In this document: piece after piece, positions 18,649-26,728 of the stretch
How positions within the stretch are numbered: the stretch's first letter is position 1
Layout: each line of letters opens with the position of its first letter
DNA from: Algoriphagus aquimarinus
GTDB taxonomy: Bacteria; Bacteroidota; Bacteroidia; Cytophagales; Cyclobacteriaceae
Direction: 5' to 3'
Length of the DNA stretch: 64,000 nucleotides
Assembly (NCBI RefSeq): GCF_900112005.1
Contig: NZ_FOKK01000017.1
Location: forward strand, 1-64,000
Made by a program: the position numbers and the translations under genes
Notes under the pieces: generated by a model
The model's database searches: none
What the model was told of the DNA's origin: nothing
What the model saw: the letters and a program-made list of their open reading frames with translations, nothing else

Positions 18649-19287
18649 ATGGATTTTGAAAGCGTGCTCAATTTGTTGGAAAATGGGATGAAACATCCTT
18701 TGCCTGGCAAAGAAGCGCAACTTTCTATGTCTCCAAATCCTGTAGATATGAGAAGGTTTGATCCAAAACTTCCAGATAACCATAGAAAAGGGGCTGTATT
18801 AATATTGCTTTACCCATACAAAAACAAAGCATTTTTTCCTTTGATCAAAAGACCAGTTTATCAGGGAGTTCATAGTGGACAGATTGCATTTCCCGGAGGT
18901 AAAATGGAGGAAGAAGACGGAGACGAAGTGGATACGGCACTTCGGGAAGCTTGGGAGGAAGTAGGGATTCTGCCTGAGCAAGTCAAATTGATTGGTAGAA
19001 TGAGTGATTTATTTATTCCAACTAGTAATTTTTTGGTAAGCCCTGTTTTGGGTTATTCCGAGGTTGTTCCAGATTTTGTCCCTGAAGAAAAAGAAGTAGC
19101 TAGAATTATCCAAGCTGCAGTCAGTACACTATATGAGCCCAGTATTCGCAAGCAGAAGATCCTAGAATTCAGCAATAATTTCCGCTTGGACACTCCCTAT
19201 TTTGAAGTAGATCAAGAGATGGTCTGGGGCGCGACAGCGATGATTTTAAGTGAATTGCTACAGATTCTTGAAAACGGAAAGAGTTAG
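18649..19287 (+). CDS. Nudix hydrolase, CoA pyrophosphatase type
   Basis: 212 residues. The CoA-type (UPF0035) signature HSGQIAFPGGK at residues 75-85 runs straight into a Nudix box whose REAWEEVGI core (99-107) carries the metal-binding glutamates. The substrate lysine-arginine LIKRP precedes it. Members hydrolyse CoA to 3',5'-ADP and 4'-phosphopantetheine. The start at 18649 follows the lipoprotein stop by one base. Confidence 0.87.
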   Translation: MDFESVLNLLENGMKHPLPGKEAQLSMSPNPVDMRRFDPKLPDNHRKGAVLILLYPYKNKAFFPLIKRPVYQGVHSGQIAFPGGKMEEEDGDEVDTALREAWEEVGILPEQVKLIGRMSDLFIPTSNFLVSPVLGYSEVVPDFVPEEKEVARIIQAAVSTLYEPSIRKQKILEFSNNFRLDTPYFEVDQEMVWGATAMILSELLQILENGKS

Positions 19288-19343
19288 ACTCTGGGCTTTT
19301 TGGACAATTGTTGGTATTGTTGCAGTCGATTATCCCAGATATA

Positions 19344-20597
19344 ATGGAAGAAAATACTCCTTTGCTTACAAATGATGCTGTAGTTTTTGGATTGCTTATG
19401 GCAATTTTGGCTATAATTTTTGTCACCTCAGCTAGTGATAAACCTTTTTGGAAAAAATTTTACGGAGTAGTTCCGACCGTTTTGCTCTGCTATTTCATAC
19501 CCGCACTTGCCAATTCCTTTGGATTGATATCAGGAGAAAGCTCCTCACTTTATAAAGTAGCGAGTAGGTATTTGCTTCCCGCCTCCTTGGTTTTATTTAC
19601 CATCAGTATTGATATCAAAGGGATTTTGAAATTGGGTCCTAAAGCACTTACTATGTTTCTGGCAGGAACTGTTGGGATCATGCTGGGCGGTCCTCTGGCA
19701 TTATTGACTGTGGGCACATTGTTCCCTGACTTATTAGGAGGTAGTGGTCCAGAGGAGGTCTGGAGAGGCTTGTCGACTATTGCGGGTTCTTGGATAGGGG
19801 GAGGAGCAAATCAAACTGCTATGTTGGAGGTTTTCGGACCTAGCCCAGCGCTTTTCAGTCAGATGATTGCTGTGGATGTGTTGGTCGCAAATCTATGGAT
19901 GGCAGTTTTGCTTTATTGGGCTGCAAAGCCAGAGAAGATAGATAAGCTTTTCAACGCTGATAGCACCAAGATCTATGAGCTTCGGGATAGAATTGAAGAG
20001 TTCAGAAAGGGAATCATGAAGATCCCAACCCTATCAGATACGATGATTATTCTCGGTGTTGGCTTTGGTGTCACAGGAGTTGCCCATTTAATAGCGGATT
20101 TTGTTGCACCATTTATTGGAGAAAATTATCCAAATCTGAAGCAGTTCTCATTGGATTCAGCTTTCTTCTGGATAGTGGTAATAGCTACTACCGCAGGACT
20201 TTTACTGTCTTTCACTAAAGTTAGGAAATTGGAAGGCGCAGGAGCTTCCCGTATGGGAAGTGTTCTGCTATATGTATTGATTGCTACCATAGGGATGCAA
20301 ATGGATCTAGGAGCCGTCTTAGACAACCCACTGTTGTTTGTGGTAGGGATAGTATGGATGCTTTTCCATATCATCATCATGCTCATCGTAGCATTTATTA
20401 TCAAAGCTCCATTCTTCTATGTTGCTGTAGGGTCACAGGCAAATGTTGGAGGTGCGGCATCTGCACCTATTGTAGCGGCGGCATTTGACGCATCACTTGC
20501 TCCAGTTGGCGTACTTTTGGCTGTGTTAGGATATGCTGCGGGTACGTATGGTGCGTATCTGTGTGGCTTGATGATGCAGGCTATCTCGGTAGGATAA
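19344..20597 (+). CDS. DUF819 family membrane protein (YjcL-like)
   Basis: About 417 residues and highly hydrophobic, with around eleven transmembrane segments. It has glycine-rich stretches such as GSWIGGGANQTAM and VGSQANVGGAASAP, typical of the DUF819 family, related by fold to anion or carboxylate permeases. I use the ATG giving MEENTPLLTND. An upstream TTG in frame at 19308 is less likely. Transport substrate is unknown. Its stop overlaps the next gene's start by one base. Confidence 0.85.
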   Translation: MEENTPLLTNDAVVFGLLMAILAIIFVTSASDKPFWKKFYGVVPTVLLCYFIPALANSFGLISGESSSLYKVASRYLLPASLVLFTISIDIKGILKLGPKALTMFLAGTVGIMLGGPLALLTVGTLFPDLLGGSGPEEVWRGLSTIAGSWIGGGANQTAMLEVFGPSPALFSQMIAVDVLVANLWMAVLLYWAAKPEKIDKLFNADSTKIYELRDRIEEFRKGIMKIPTLSDTMIILGVGFGVTGVAHLIADFVAPFIGENYPNLKQFSLDSAFFWIVVIATTAGLLLSFTKVRKLEGAGASRMGSVLLYVLIATIGMQMDLGAVLDNPLLFVVGIVWMLFHIIIMLIVAFIIKAPFFYVAVGSQANVGGAASAPIVAAAFDASLAPVGVLLAVLGYAAGTYGAYLCGLMMQAISVG

Positions 20598-20839
20598 TGA
20601 AACACACTAGAAAACTAGTTTTTATATGCAATGGATCCGATTGTAAGCAAGGCGGAGCTAAAAAATTGTATAAGGAACTGAAAGGTCTTACTGATGAACC
20701 AGCGCTCAAAGGGACCTGTAAATTCATCAAAACCAAGTGCATGGATATGTGTAAAACAGCGCCAAATGTAATTGTAGGTGATCATTTCTGTAAGAAAACG
20801 ACTGCTGACAAAGTATTGGCACAAATAAAAAAGTCCTGA
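20597..20839 (+). CDS. [2Fe-2S] thioredoxin-like ferredoxin
   Basis: 80-residue small protein with cysteines at 11, 16, 41, 48 and 52. The CNGSDC motif and the KCMDMCKTAPNV segment match the (2Fe-2S) ferredoxin-like domain of the thioredoxin fold, also found in NuoE-like proteins. It probably carries electrons. The start is the ATG overlapping the DUF819 stop, because a longer ORF would only add antisense-like residues. A bidirectional terminator overlaps its stop codon. Confidence 0.85.
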   Translation: MKHTRKLVFICNGSDCKQGGAKKLYKELKGLTDEPALKGTCKFIKTKCMDMCKTAPNVIVGDHFCKKTTADKVLAQIKKS

Positions 20840-20856
20840 ATTTCAGGACTTTTTGT
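20826..20856. terminator. Bidirectional terminator over the ferredoxin stop codon
   Basis: 10-bp stem (20831-20840 with 20842-20851) with A-run before and T-run after. It can end both the plus-strand ferredoxin gene and the minus-strand lipoprotein gene. The loop is only one base as drawn, so pairs next to it probably open. Confidence 0.85.
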
Positions 20857-20857
20857 T

Positions 20858-21535
20858 CTAATTAGCTGGTCTGGTGATTTGCTTGAGTGTCACTTCAGGA
20901 CTGGACACTTCATTACTTCGATTTAAAGCTCTATCCTGAATAGATACATCTATTCTTATAGTATCTGTTCTGAAAATAGATTCCCAGCCCGAGGAGAGCA
21001 TTCCATAACTGATGTTTCCTTCTACAGCCTGACCATCTTCTGAAGTAAGGATTCTTGGAAATCGACCATTGAATGTGGTATAGAATGGAGGGTCTTGCCA
21101 TTTAAATTCCTTGAATTGCCCATTTCTTTTGATAAAGAATCTCACGAAAATATTGAATTGATTTGGGTTCTGTTTTACCCAAATAGTGTCTTTTACAACT
21201 ATGTTGTTTACTATAGGATTCACTAACCAATCTATGGGATTGTAAGTTGGAGCCTCAGAAGGTCTGGTGCTATAGGTGATCAACTCTCCGGTAGAATTCC
21301 TCTGGAAATCCACATCATGAAAAGGAGGGTCGTCATCAGTAGCTGATAATCCTAGATCTCCCTCCGCATCTTGAAAATCAATTCCGATAATCAGAGAATC
21401 TGCACCTGACGTTGGCGCGTATTCGATTGATTCAAAGACGATTTTAGGGACAGAAGGGAAATTATCTGGTGGATTGATACAGGCAGTTGCGAGGATCAGC
21501 AAAAAGAATATTCCTAAATAGCTTTTTAAACGCAT
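20858..21535 (-). CDS. Hypothetical lipoprotein
   Basis: 225 residues with a signal peptide and lipobox ATAC, lipidated cysteine at C19. The mature part contains an extended Pro-rich N-terminal region (INPPDNFPSVPKIVF) and looks beta-rich. It ends with DVSIQDRALNRSNEVSSPEV. I do not recognise a family. It is convergent with the ferredoxin gene and divergent from the LuxE-like gene. Confidence 0.72.
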   Translation of the reverse strand: MRLKSYLGIFFLLILATACINPPDNFPSVPKIVFESIEYAPTSGADSLIIGIDFQDAEGDLGLSATDDDPPFHDVDFQRNSTGELITYSTRPSEAPTYNPIDWLVNPIVNNIVVKDTIWVKQNPNQFNIFVRFFIKRNGQFKEFKWQDPPFYTTFNGRFPRILTSEDGQAVEGNISYGMLSSGWESIFRTDTIRIDVSIQDRALNRSNEVSSPEVTLKQITRPAN

Positions 21536-21603
21536 AGGGTGAAAGTAAATTTACCACCAAATTAAACCAATACTTTGGTTGGATTGATGCAAAATATAAA
21601 ACG

Positions 21604-22599
21604 ATGCAGGATTTTAAAAGTTTTTCGAGTAGGCTAAGTAATTTGAAATGGGAAGAATTTGAAAATCTTGCATTAGAACTTTTTCGATTCCAAGCTCAGG
21701 CTAATCCAATTTACAGGAAATACCTTGAAGCTCGAAACGTAAATACGCAATCGGTGAAATCCTTGGATCAAATTCCATTTTTACCAATTCGCTTTTTCAA
21801 AGACCATGACGTGATCTCAGCTCCGAATGCTACAATGAAAGGATACTTCTCCAGTAGTGGAACCACTGGGATGATTACCAGTAAGCATTATTTCTGGTCT
21901 GAGAGTTGGTATCAACAACATGCACAGCAAATCTTTGAGGCTGAGTATGGAGAGTTAGAGGGATTTCATGTTTTGGCACTCTTGCCTGCATATTTAGAGA
22001 GAAAAGGAAGTAGCTTAGTGAGCATGGCTGATCATTTTATCAGAGAAAGCAAATCGGAGCATTCTGGATTTTATCTCTACAATCAGGATGAATTGCTGGA
22101 GAAAATGGAATTGCTGGCAAATGAAGGGCGAAAAGTAATACTTCTAGGAGTCACCTTTGCCTTATTGGATTTGGCAGAATCAGGCAAAAAGTTCAATGCT
22201 CCATCAAACCTTATCGTAATGGAAACTGGCGGGATGAAGGGGAGAAGAAAGGAGATGATTCGTGAGGAAGTGCACGATGTCCTCAAACCATTTTTCGGTG
22301 TAGAGGCTATCCATTCTGAATACGGTATGACGGAATTGATGTCTCAGGCTTATTCCAAAGGTCATGGGAAATATACCTTACCCAATTCTATGCGTGTTGT
22401 TCTAAGAGATGTTAATGATCCACTTACTCTTTCTCAAAGGTCCCAAGGAGGTATTAATGTGATTGATCTCGCAAATTTCCATTCTTGTGCATTTATCGAA
22501 ACCCAAGATTTGGGTAAGTACGATGAAAATGGAATGTTGGAAGTGCTAGGAAGATTTGATAACAGTGAAATTCGCGGTTGTAATCTCTTGGTTCAGTAA
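21604..22599 (+). CDS. LuxE-like acyl-protein synthetase
   Basis: 331 residues of the acyl-protein synthetase (LuxE) family, an ANL-type adenylating enzyme that activates a fatty acid and transfers it to a protein or thiol. The nucleotide-binding loop is visible as YFSSSGTTGMITSKHYF near residue 80. The ETGGMKGRRKEM segment and HSEYGMTELMSQAY active-site stretch follow. No lux reductase, transferase or luciferase genes are present, so bioluminescence is not implied. The acyl acceptor is unknown. Confidence 0.83.
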   Translation: MQDFKSFSSRLSNLKWEEFENLALELFRFQAQANPIYRKYLEARNVNTQSVKSLDQIPFLPIRFFKDHDVISAPNATMKGYFSSSGTTGMITSKHYFWSESWYQQHAQQIFEAEYGELEGFHVLALLPAYLERKGSSLVSMADHFIRESKSEHSGFYLYNQDELLEKMELLANEGRKVILLGVTFALLDLAESGKKFNAPSNLIVMETGGMKGRRKEMIREEVHDVLKPFFGVEAIHSEYGMTELMSQAYSKGHGKYTLPNSMRVVLRDVNDPLTLSQRSQGGINVIDLANFHSCAFIETQDLGKYDENGMLEVLGRFDNSEIRGCNLLVQ

Positions 22600-22650
22600 T
22601 TGCTATCTTAATATTTATTGGACATATTTGAACAGAACAAAATTCACGAC

Positions 22651-22770
22651 ATGAAAAAATTAGCCACAGCTGCATTATTAATTGGGATTTTAGCCTTGGG
22701 AGCTTGTGCTTCCAGCAAGCCATGCCCAGCTTACGCGAAAGCACCTACATCTCAGGACGCCAATAGCTAA
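22651..22770 (+). CDS. Small lipoprotein of 39 residues
   Basis: A very short gene. Its product starts MKKLATAALLIGILAL, has the lipobox LGAC with the cysteine at C19, and leaves a mature peptide of only about 20 residues. A strong terminator begins right after the stop codon, which supports a real transcript end. The signal and lipobox are textbook, and the 39-codon length is the only weakness. Confidence 0.72.
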   Translation: MKKLATAALLIGILALGACASSKPCPAYAKAPTSQDANS

Positions 22771-22808
22771 AAAAAAAATACGCTGACTTAATAGTCAGCG
22801 TATTTTTT
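22771..22808. terminator. Bidirectional terminator
   Basis: Stem CGCTGACT (22781-22788) with AGTCAGCG (22793-22800), loop TAAT, extended by A-tract/T-tract pairs on both sides. It serves the small lipoprotein on the plus strand and the NtrC-like gene on the minus strand, whose stop lies inside it. Confidence 0.9.
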
Positions 22809-23945
22809 TATATCCTCTAGGCTAATTTCAGGTTCGCCCAAAATCACCAATCTCTCTACCACATTACGAAGTTCTCGGATATTTCCTGTCCAAGGATATT
22901 CCTGCAGTTTTGCCATTGCTGCTTTACTGATACTTTTAGGAGCATCACCATTTTCCTGAGAGATGTCATCCAGAAACTTACTAACAAGTAAAGGGATGTC
23001 ATCTTTTCTATCCTTCAATGCAGGCACCTGTATGAGGATCACACCGAGTCGGTGATACAAATCCTCTCTGAATCTATTCTCCTCAATCTCTTTTTTCAGA
23101 TCCTTATTCGTAGCGGCCAATACACGTACATCTACTTTGATGTCTTTGTCCGAACCTACACGATTGATCAGATTTTCCTGAAGAGCACGTAGTACTTTGG
23201 ACTGGGCTGAAAGTGACATGTCACCGATTTCATCGAGAAATAGGGTGCCGCCTTGAGCTTGCTCAAATTTACCTTGACGCTGCTTGTGAGCTGAGGTGAA
23301 GGCGCCTTTTTCATGTCCGAAAAGCTCACTTTCAATTAACTCTGAAGGAATAGCTGCACAGTTTACTGCTACAAAAGGCTGTGAAGCTCTATTGCTTTTG
23401 GCATGCACCCAGTGTGCTACCAGTTCTTTGCCCGTTCCATTTGGGCCTGTAATTAAAACTCGCGCGTCCGTAGGAGCTACTTTCTCGATCGTTTCTTTTA
23501 CCTGCTGAATGGCATCAGATTCTCCGACCATGTCCAGTTTTTTGGAAAGCTTCTTCTTCAGAACTTTAGTCTCAGTGACTAGATTCTTTTTGTCTAAAGC
23601 ATTTCGAACTGTTAGAAGTAAGCGATTAAGATCTGGAGGTTTCGGGATAAAGTCGAAAGCGCCTTTTTTAGTGGCTTCTACGGCAGTTTCTATACTTCCG
23701 TGAGCAGAGATCATGATGAATTGAGGAGATCTATCCAATGCCTTAGCTTTTTCCAGAACTTCAATTCCATCCATTTTAGGCATTTTGACATCGCAGAGAA
23801 CTAGATCGTAATCATCTTCCTGCAATTTTGCCAAGCCTTCCTCGCCATCTTGAGCTTCAGTAACAATGTATTTCTCGTATTCTAAAATTTCGCGTAGTGT
23901 AGCGCGGATGACTTTCTCGTCATCGATGATCAATATTTTCGACAT
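22788..23945 (-). CDS. NtrC-type response regulator lacking a DNA-binding domain
   Basis: 385 residues. A receiver domain (1-120, phospho-acceptor D52) is followed by a sigma-54 AAA+ domain (about 138-370). This has Walker A GPNGTGKE (167-174), the loop read as GAFTSA (214-219) where the family usually has GAFTGA, Walker B LFLDEIGD, and the arginine-finger region FREDLYHRL. It then stops shortly after WTGNIRELRNVVERL, with no Fis-type helix-turn-helix. Canonical NtrC has 470 residues. It may act on sigma-54 holoenzyme from solution or through a partner. Confidence 0.88.
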   Translation of the reverse strand: MSKILIIDDEKVIRATLREILEYEKYIVTEAQDGEEGLAKLQEDDYDLVLCDVKMPKMDGIEVLEKAKALDRSPQFIMISAHGSIETAVEATKKGAFDFIPKPPDLNRLLLTVRNALDKKNLVTETKVLKKKLSKKLDMVGESDAIQQVKETIEKVAPTDARVLITGPNGTGKELVAHWVHAKSNRASQPFVAVNCAAIPSELIESELFGHEKGAFTSAHKQRQGKFEQAQGGTLFLDEIGDMSLSAQSKVLRALQENLINRVGSDKDIKVDVRVLAATNKDLKKEIEENRFREDLYHRLGVILIQVPALKDRKDDIPLLVSKFLDDISQENGDAPKSISKAAMAKLQEYPWTGNIRELRNVVERLVILGEPEISLEDIKKYADY

Positions 23946-23967
23946 AGTTTCAATATAAAATAAAAAA

Positions 23968-24400
23968 GTGCAAGTCTATAAGCCGGGTCCTGTTTCCTCT
24001 TCTATTTTCAGAATTGGTTTCTTGTCATTTATCTAGCCCCAACTTCACAGTTGGGATCTATCGATCTACCCGTTCCGCATAAAAGCGAGCAACTTTTCTC
24101 GAAACTTAATCCGACGCGGAACCTATTTGATCTTTCAACCCATAAGGTTTGCCGTGCCCCTGACATCACTGCCAGAGCGGTGGGCTCTTACTCCACCTTT
24201 TCACCCTTACCCTTCGTGCCGATAGCTTTCGGCATCAGGGCAAGCCCCGAAGTCGAATGGCGGTATATTCTCTGTTGCACTAGCTGTAAACTGACCGTCA
24301 CCAGTCAGCCTCCTTCCCGTTAGGAAGTATGGCGCTCTATATTGCCCGGACTTTCCTCCTCCTCACTATTACCATGAGACGGCGACAAGACGACTTGCAC
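23968..24400 (-). ncRNA. rnpB: RNase P RNA (class A-like)
   Basis: About 433 bases on the minus strand. Its two ends form the P1 helix: GTGCAAGTC at the 5' end (24392-24400) pairs with GACTTGCAC at the 3' end (23968-23976). The universally conserved GAGGAAAGTCC-like CR-I segment near the 5' end is present, together with the ACCCGGCTTAT-type 3' CR-V region. A tRNA-like mature end is read as the GGACCCGGC stretch. RNase P RNA is the ribozyme that matures tRNA 5' ends. Ends are set from P1. Confidence 0.93.
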
Positions 24401-24520
24401 GATGCAAAGAACGTTAAAATCTTGCTATCAGTTTTAAAAATATGCGATAGCAAACAGCCTAAAAGAGGTGTGCATATATAACTCGTTCTTTTTCTGTGGC
24501 TTTTGGCTTATCTTTTTCAG

Positions 24521-25000
24521 ATGGATAGTAGCAAAAGCAAGAAGTTTAGGAAAATGATCCGAGCGGTCAACTGGTATCCACCATTCCTATTTTCAGGGAT
24601 TAAGGTTGTTGATTTTGCAGATGATTTCTCCATGTTTCGCACCAGGCTCAAACTTACCTGGTTTAATAGAAATTTGATGGGAACAGCTTTTGGAGGTTCG
24701 CTCTACGCTATGTGCGATCCATTTTTCATGTTTATTTTACTGATTCAATTGGGCGAGGAGTATATCGTCTGGGATAAAACGGCGAGCATTGAATTCGTGA
24801 AACCTGGAAAAGGAACTGTGTACGCTGAATTCAAGCTCTCTCAAGCTCAGATTTCGGAGATTAAAATAGCTGTGGATCGAGATGGAAAAGGAGTGTTTGA
24901 GTTCCCTTGTGAGGTAATAGATAGCGCGGGGTACATTATCGCAAAGCTAAAGAAAGGCGTATATGTGCGAAGAAAAGACTTTGCTAAGCCGAATGCCTAG
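24521..25000 (+). CDS. DUF4442 family protein (hot-dog thioesterase-like)
   Basis: 159 residues. The DUF4442 family has a hot-dog fold related to PaaI-type acyl-CoA thioesterases. The hot-dog pattern is seen in NLMGTAFGGSLYAMCDPFF (glycine-rich turn into the central helix) and the following KTASIEFVKPGKG strand pair. I start at the ATG, giving MDSSKSKKF. A TTG start 18 bases upstream is less likely. Catalysis is inferred from fold only. It precedes the DUF3109 gene by 39 bases. Confidence 0.8.
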   Translation: MDSSKSKKFRKMIRAVNWYPPFLFSGIKVVDFADDFSMFRTRLKLTWFNRNLMGTAFGGSLYAMCDPFFMFILLIQLGEEYIVWDKTASIEFVKPGKGTVYAEFKLSQAQISEIKIAVDRDGKGVFEFPCEVIDSAGYIIAKLKKGVYVRRKDFAKPNA

Positions 25001-25039
25001 CTTTTGATTGCTTAACTTTGCTCGCTAACAAAGAAGACC

Positions 25040-25603
25040 ATGATAATAGTAGGGGATACCGTGCTCTCGGATGACATTAAAGAGAATTTTTTCGTCTGTG
25101 ACCTAGAAGCTTGCAAGGGCGCATGCTGTGTAGAAGGGGATGCTGGTGCTCCTTTGGAAGATGAGGAAACCAAAATCATCGAGGATATCTATCCAATCGT
25201 CAAAGATTACATCACTGAGGAAGGCCGTCAAGCTATTGAAAGGCAAGGTACATGGGTATTTGATAAGGACGGTGACAAAGGCACGCCAACAATCGGAGAC
25301 AACCGTGAATGTGCCTATGCGCTCTATGATGATCGAGGGATATTGAAATGCGGAATCGAGCAAGCGTACCTTGATGGGAAGACTACCTATAAAAAGCCAA
25401 TCAGCTGTCATATGTACCCGATTAGAGTCACCAAATACGATCAGTTTGATGCATTGAATTACGATCGCTGGCATATCTGTGATCCGGCATGTCAGTTGGG
25501 ATCAAGTCTAAAAGTCCCGATCTACAAATTCCTGAAAGATGCATTGACCCGTAAATACGGTGAGGCTTGGTATGCAGATTTGGTAGAGGAGATCGAAGGG
25601 TAG
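25040..25603 (+). CDS. DUF3109 family cysteine-rich protein
   Basis: 187 residues. A cysteine cluster ACKGACC near residue 25, a later [14 protein letters not shown] and SCHMYPIR, and CDPAC at about residue 150 place it in DUF3109, related to the YkgJ family of proposed zinc- or iron-binding proteins. Eight cysteines give it a strong metal-binding character. The function is not established. It follows the DUF4442 gene on the same strand. Confidence 0.82.
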   Translation: MIIVGDTVLSDDIKENFFVCDLEACKGACCVEGDAGAPLEDEETKIIEDIYPIVKDYITEEGRQAIERQGTWVFDKDGDKGTPTIGDNRECAYALYDDRGILKCGIEQAYLDGKTTYKKPISCHMYPIRVTKYDQFDALNYDRWHICDPACQLGSSLKVPIYKFLKDALTRKYGEAWYADLVEEIEG

Positions 25604-25808
25604 TTAGTTGCAAACTAAAAGCGCTATCACATTATAATTGGAATCGCTGAAAACCATGACTGTGTAGATTGAATATTACACGTTGGTTTTATTTATCGAA
25701 TAGTAGTCCTAGCGAACGTGGTCTTGCATGAGAATCCATCACCTGAAGGAAAGGTAACTAATATCTTGTTGTTAAATTCAGGCTATGAAAACTTGCATTT
25801 CCAATAAT

Positions 25809-25849
25809 AAAAAAAAGAGCAGTTATAAAAATAAACTGATTTTTGCTCT
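25809..25849 (-). terminator. Probable terminator for the LytTR gene
   Basis: On the minus strand a GAGCA...TGCTC stem (25844-25848 with 25817-25821) encloses an inner CAGTT...AACTG stem and is followed by a run of T residues (A-tract 25809-25816 as shown). It sits just downstream of the LytTR stop. Confidence 0.6.
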
Positions 25850-25896
25850 CAGAATATATTGAGTCTTTAGGGAGACTACAAAGTTAGAATTAGTTC

Positions 25897-26637
25897 TTAA
25901 TTTGAAAGTTTGTTGATATTCTTTAATAGTGCTTGATAATAGTTTCGACCAATTGGAATTTCCATGTCCTCAATTTTTACCGCAGTAGAGCTAAGTGCTT
26001 CTACTTTTTTCATATTTACTATATATGATTTATGAATTCTTGAGAATTGATTAGCAGGGAGTTTTTGCATCAGATCCTTGACCGTATTTCGCAAGGTATA
26101 CTGTTTCTCATTGACAAATATATGAGTATAGGTACCTTCTGCTTTTATCCAACTTATATCACAGATTAGGATTTTTTTAAGCCATCCATTTTCTCTTATA
26201 AATAGATCTGTAAGTTGTTTTTCTTCTGGTGCTGAAGCTTTTCCAGAATTGAATTTGTGATTTTCTACAGCTAACTCTATGGAGGTCAAAAGTGTATTAG
26301 TAGTAAATGGTTTGGTGATAAAACCATCAGGACATATATGTTTTACTTTTTTTACTACATCTGAGCCAGACGATGAGGTGAGAAACACAATTGGAATATT
26401 TATACTTTCTCTAATTTCTTCGGCAAGTTCAATCCCAGTTTTAATCCCTTTCAATTTTATATCAAGTAAAACTACATCGGGAAGAATTTTTTTTATGCTT
26501 GATAAAGCATTCTCCGCTTCGTCCAAAATCTCTGAGATTTCATAGCCTTGAAGCGTCAAAATTTCTTTGATATTTTCAGAAAGATTATAATTATCCTCAA
26601 CTAATAATACTTTAGTTTTAGTATATGTTCTGTTCAT
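25897..26637 (-). CDS. LytTR-family response regulator
   Basis: 246 residues. Receiver domain (1-125) with acidic pocket VEDN and phospho-acceptor D59 in VVLLDIKLKG, then a LytTR DNA-binding domain (about 145-245). The domain is identified by WIKAEGTYTHIFVN, RIHKSYIVNMKKVEAL and IPIGRNYYQALL. LytTR regulators bind promoter direct repeats and often control surface and secretion genes. It is divergent from the sensor kinase, 91 bases away, so the two may form a two-component pair sharing a control region. Confidence 0.88.
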   Translation of the reverse strand: MNRTYTKTKVLLVEDNYNLSENIKEILTLQGYEISEILDEAENALSSIKKILPDVVLLDIKLKGIKTGIELAEEIRESINIPIVFLTSSSGSDVVKKVKHICPDGFITKPFTTNTLLTSIELAVENHKFNSGKASAPEEKQLTDLFIRENGWLKKILICDISWIKAEGTYTHIFVNEKQYTLRNTVKDLMQKLPANQFSRIHKSYIVNMKKVEALSSTAVKIEDMEIPIGRNYYQALLKNINKLSN

Positions 26638-26728
26638 ACGCGCTTATGAGGAAGTTTATATAAGGCAAAAAAGAGAATAATTAGGAGTAATTCAATAGTT
26701 TAGAGAAAAAATCATAAAAAATACAGAT

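Noticed and set aside
21604..22599. Bioluminescence cluster suggested by the LuxE-like protein
   Set aside because: No luxA, B, C or D gene in the window, and the family is broader than luminescence.
24051..24323. 90-codon plus-strand ORF over the RNase P region
   Set aside because: It lies entirely inside rnpB on the opposite strand and is a by-product of RNA sequence.
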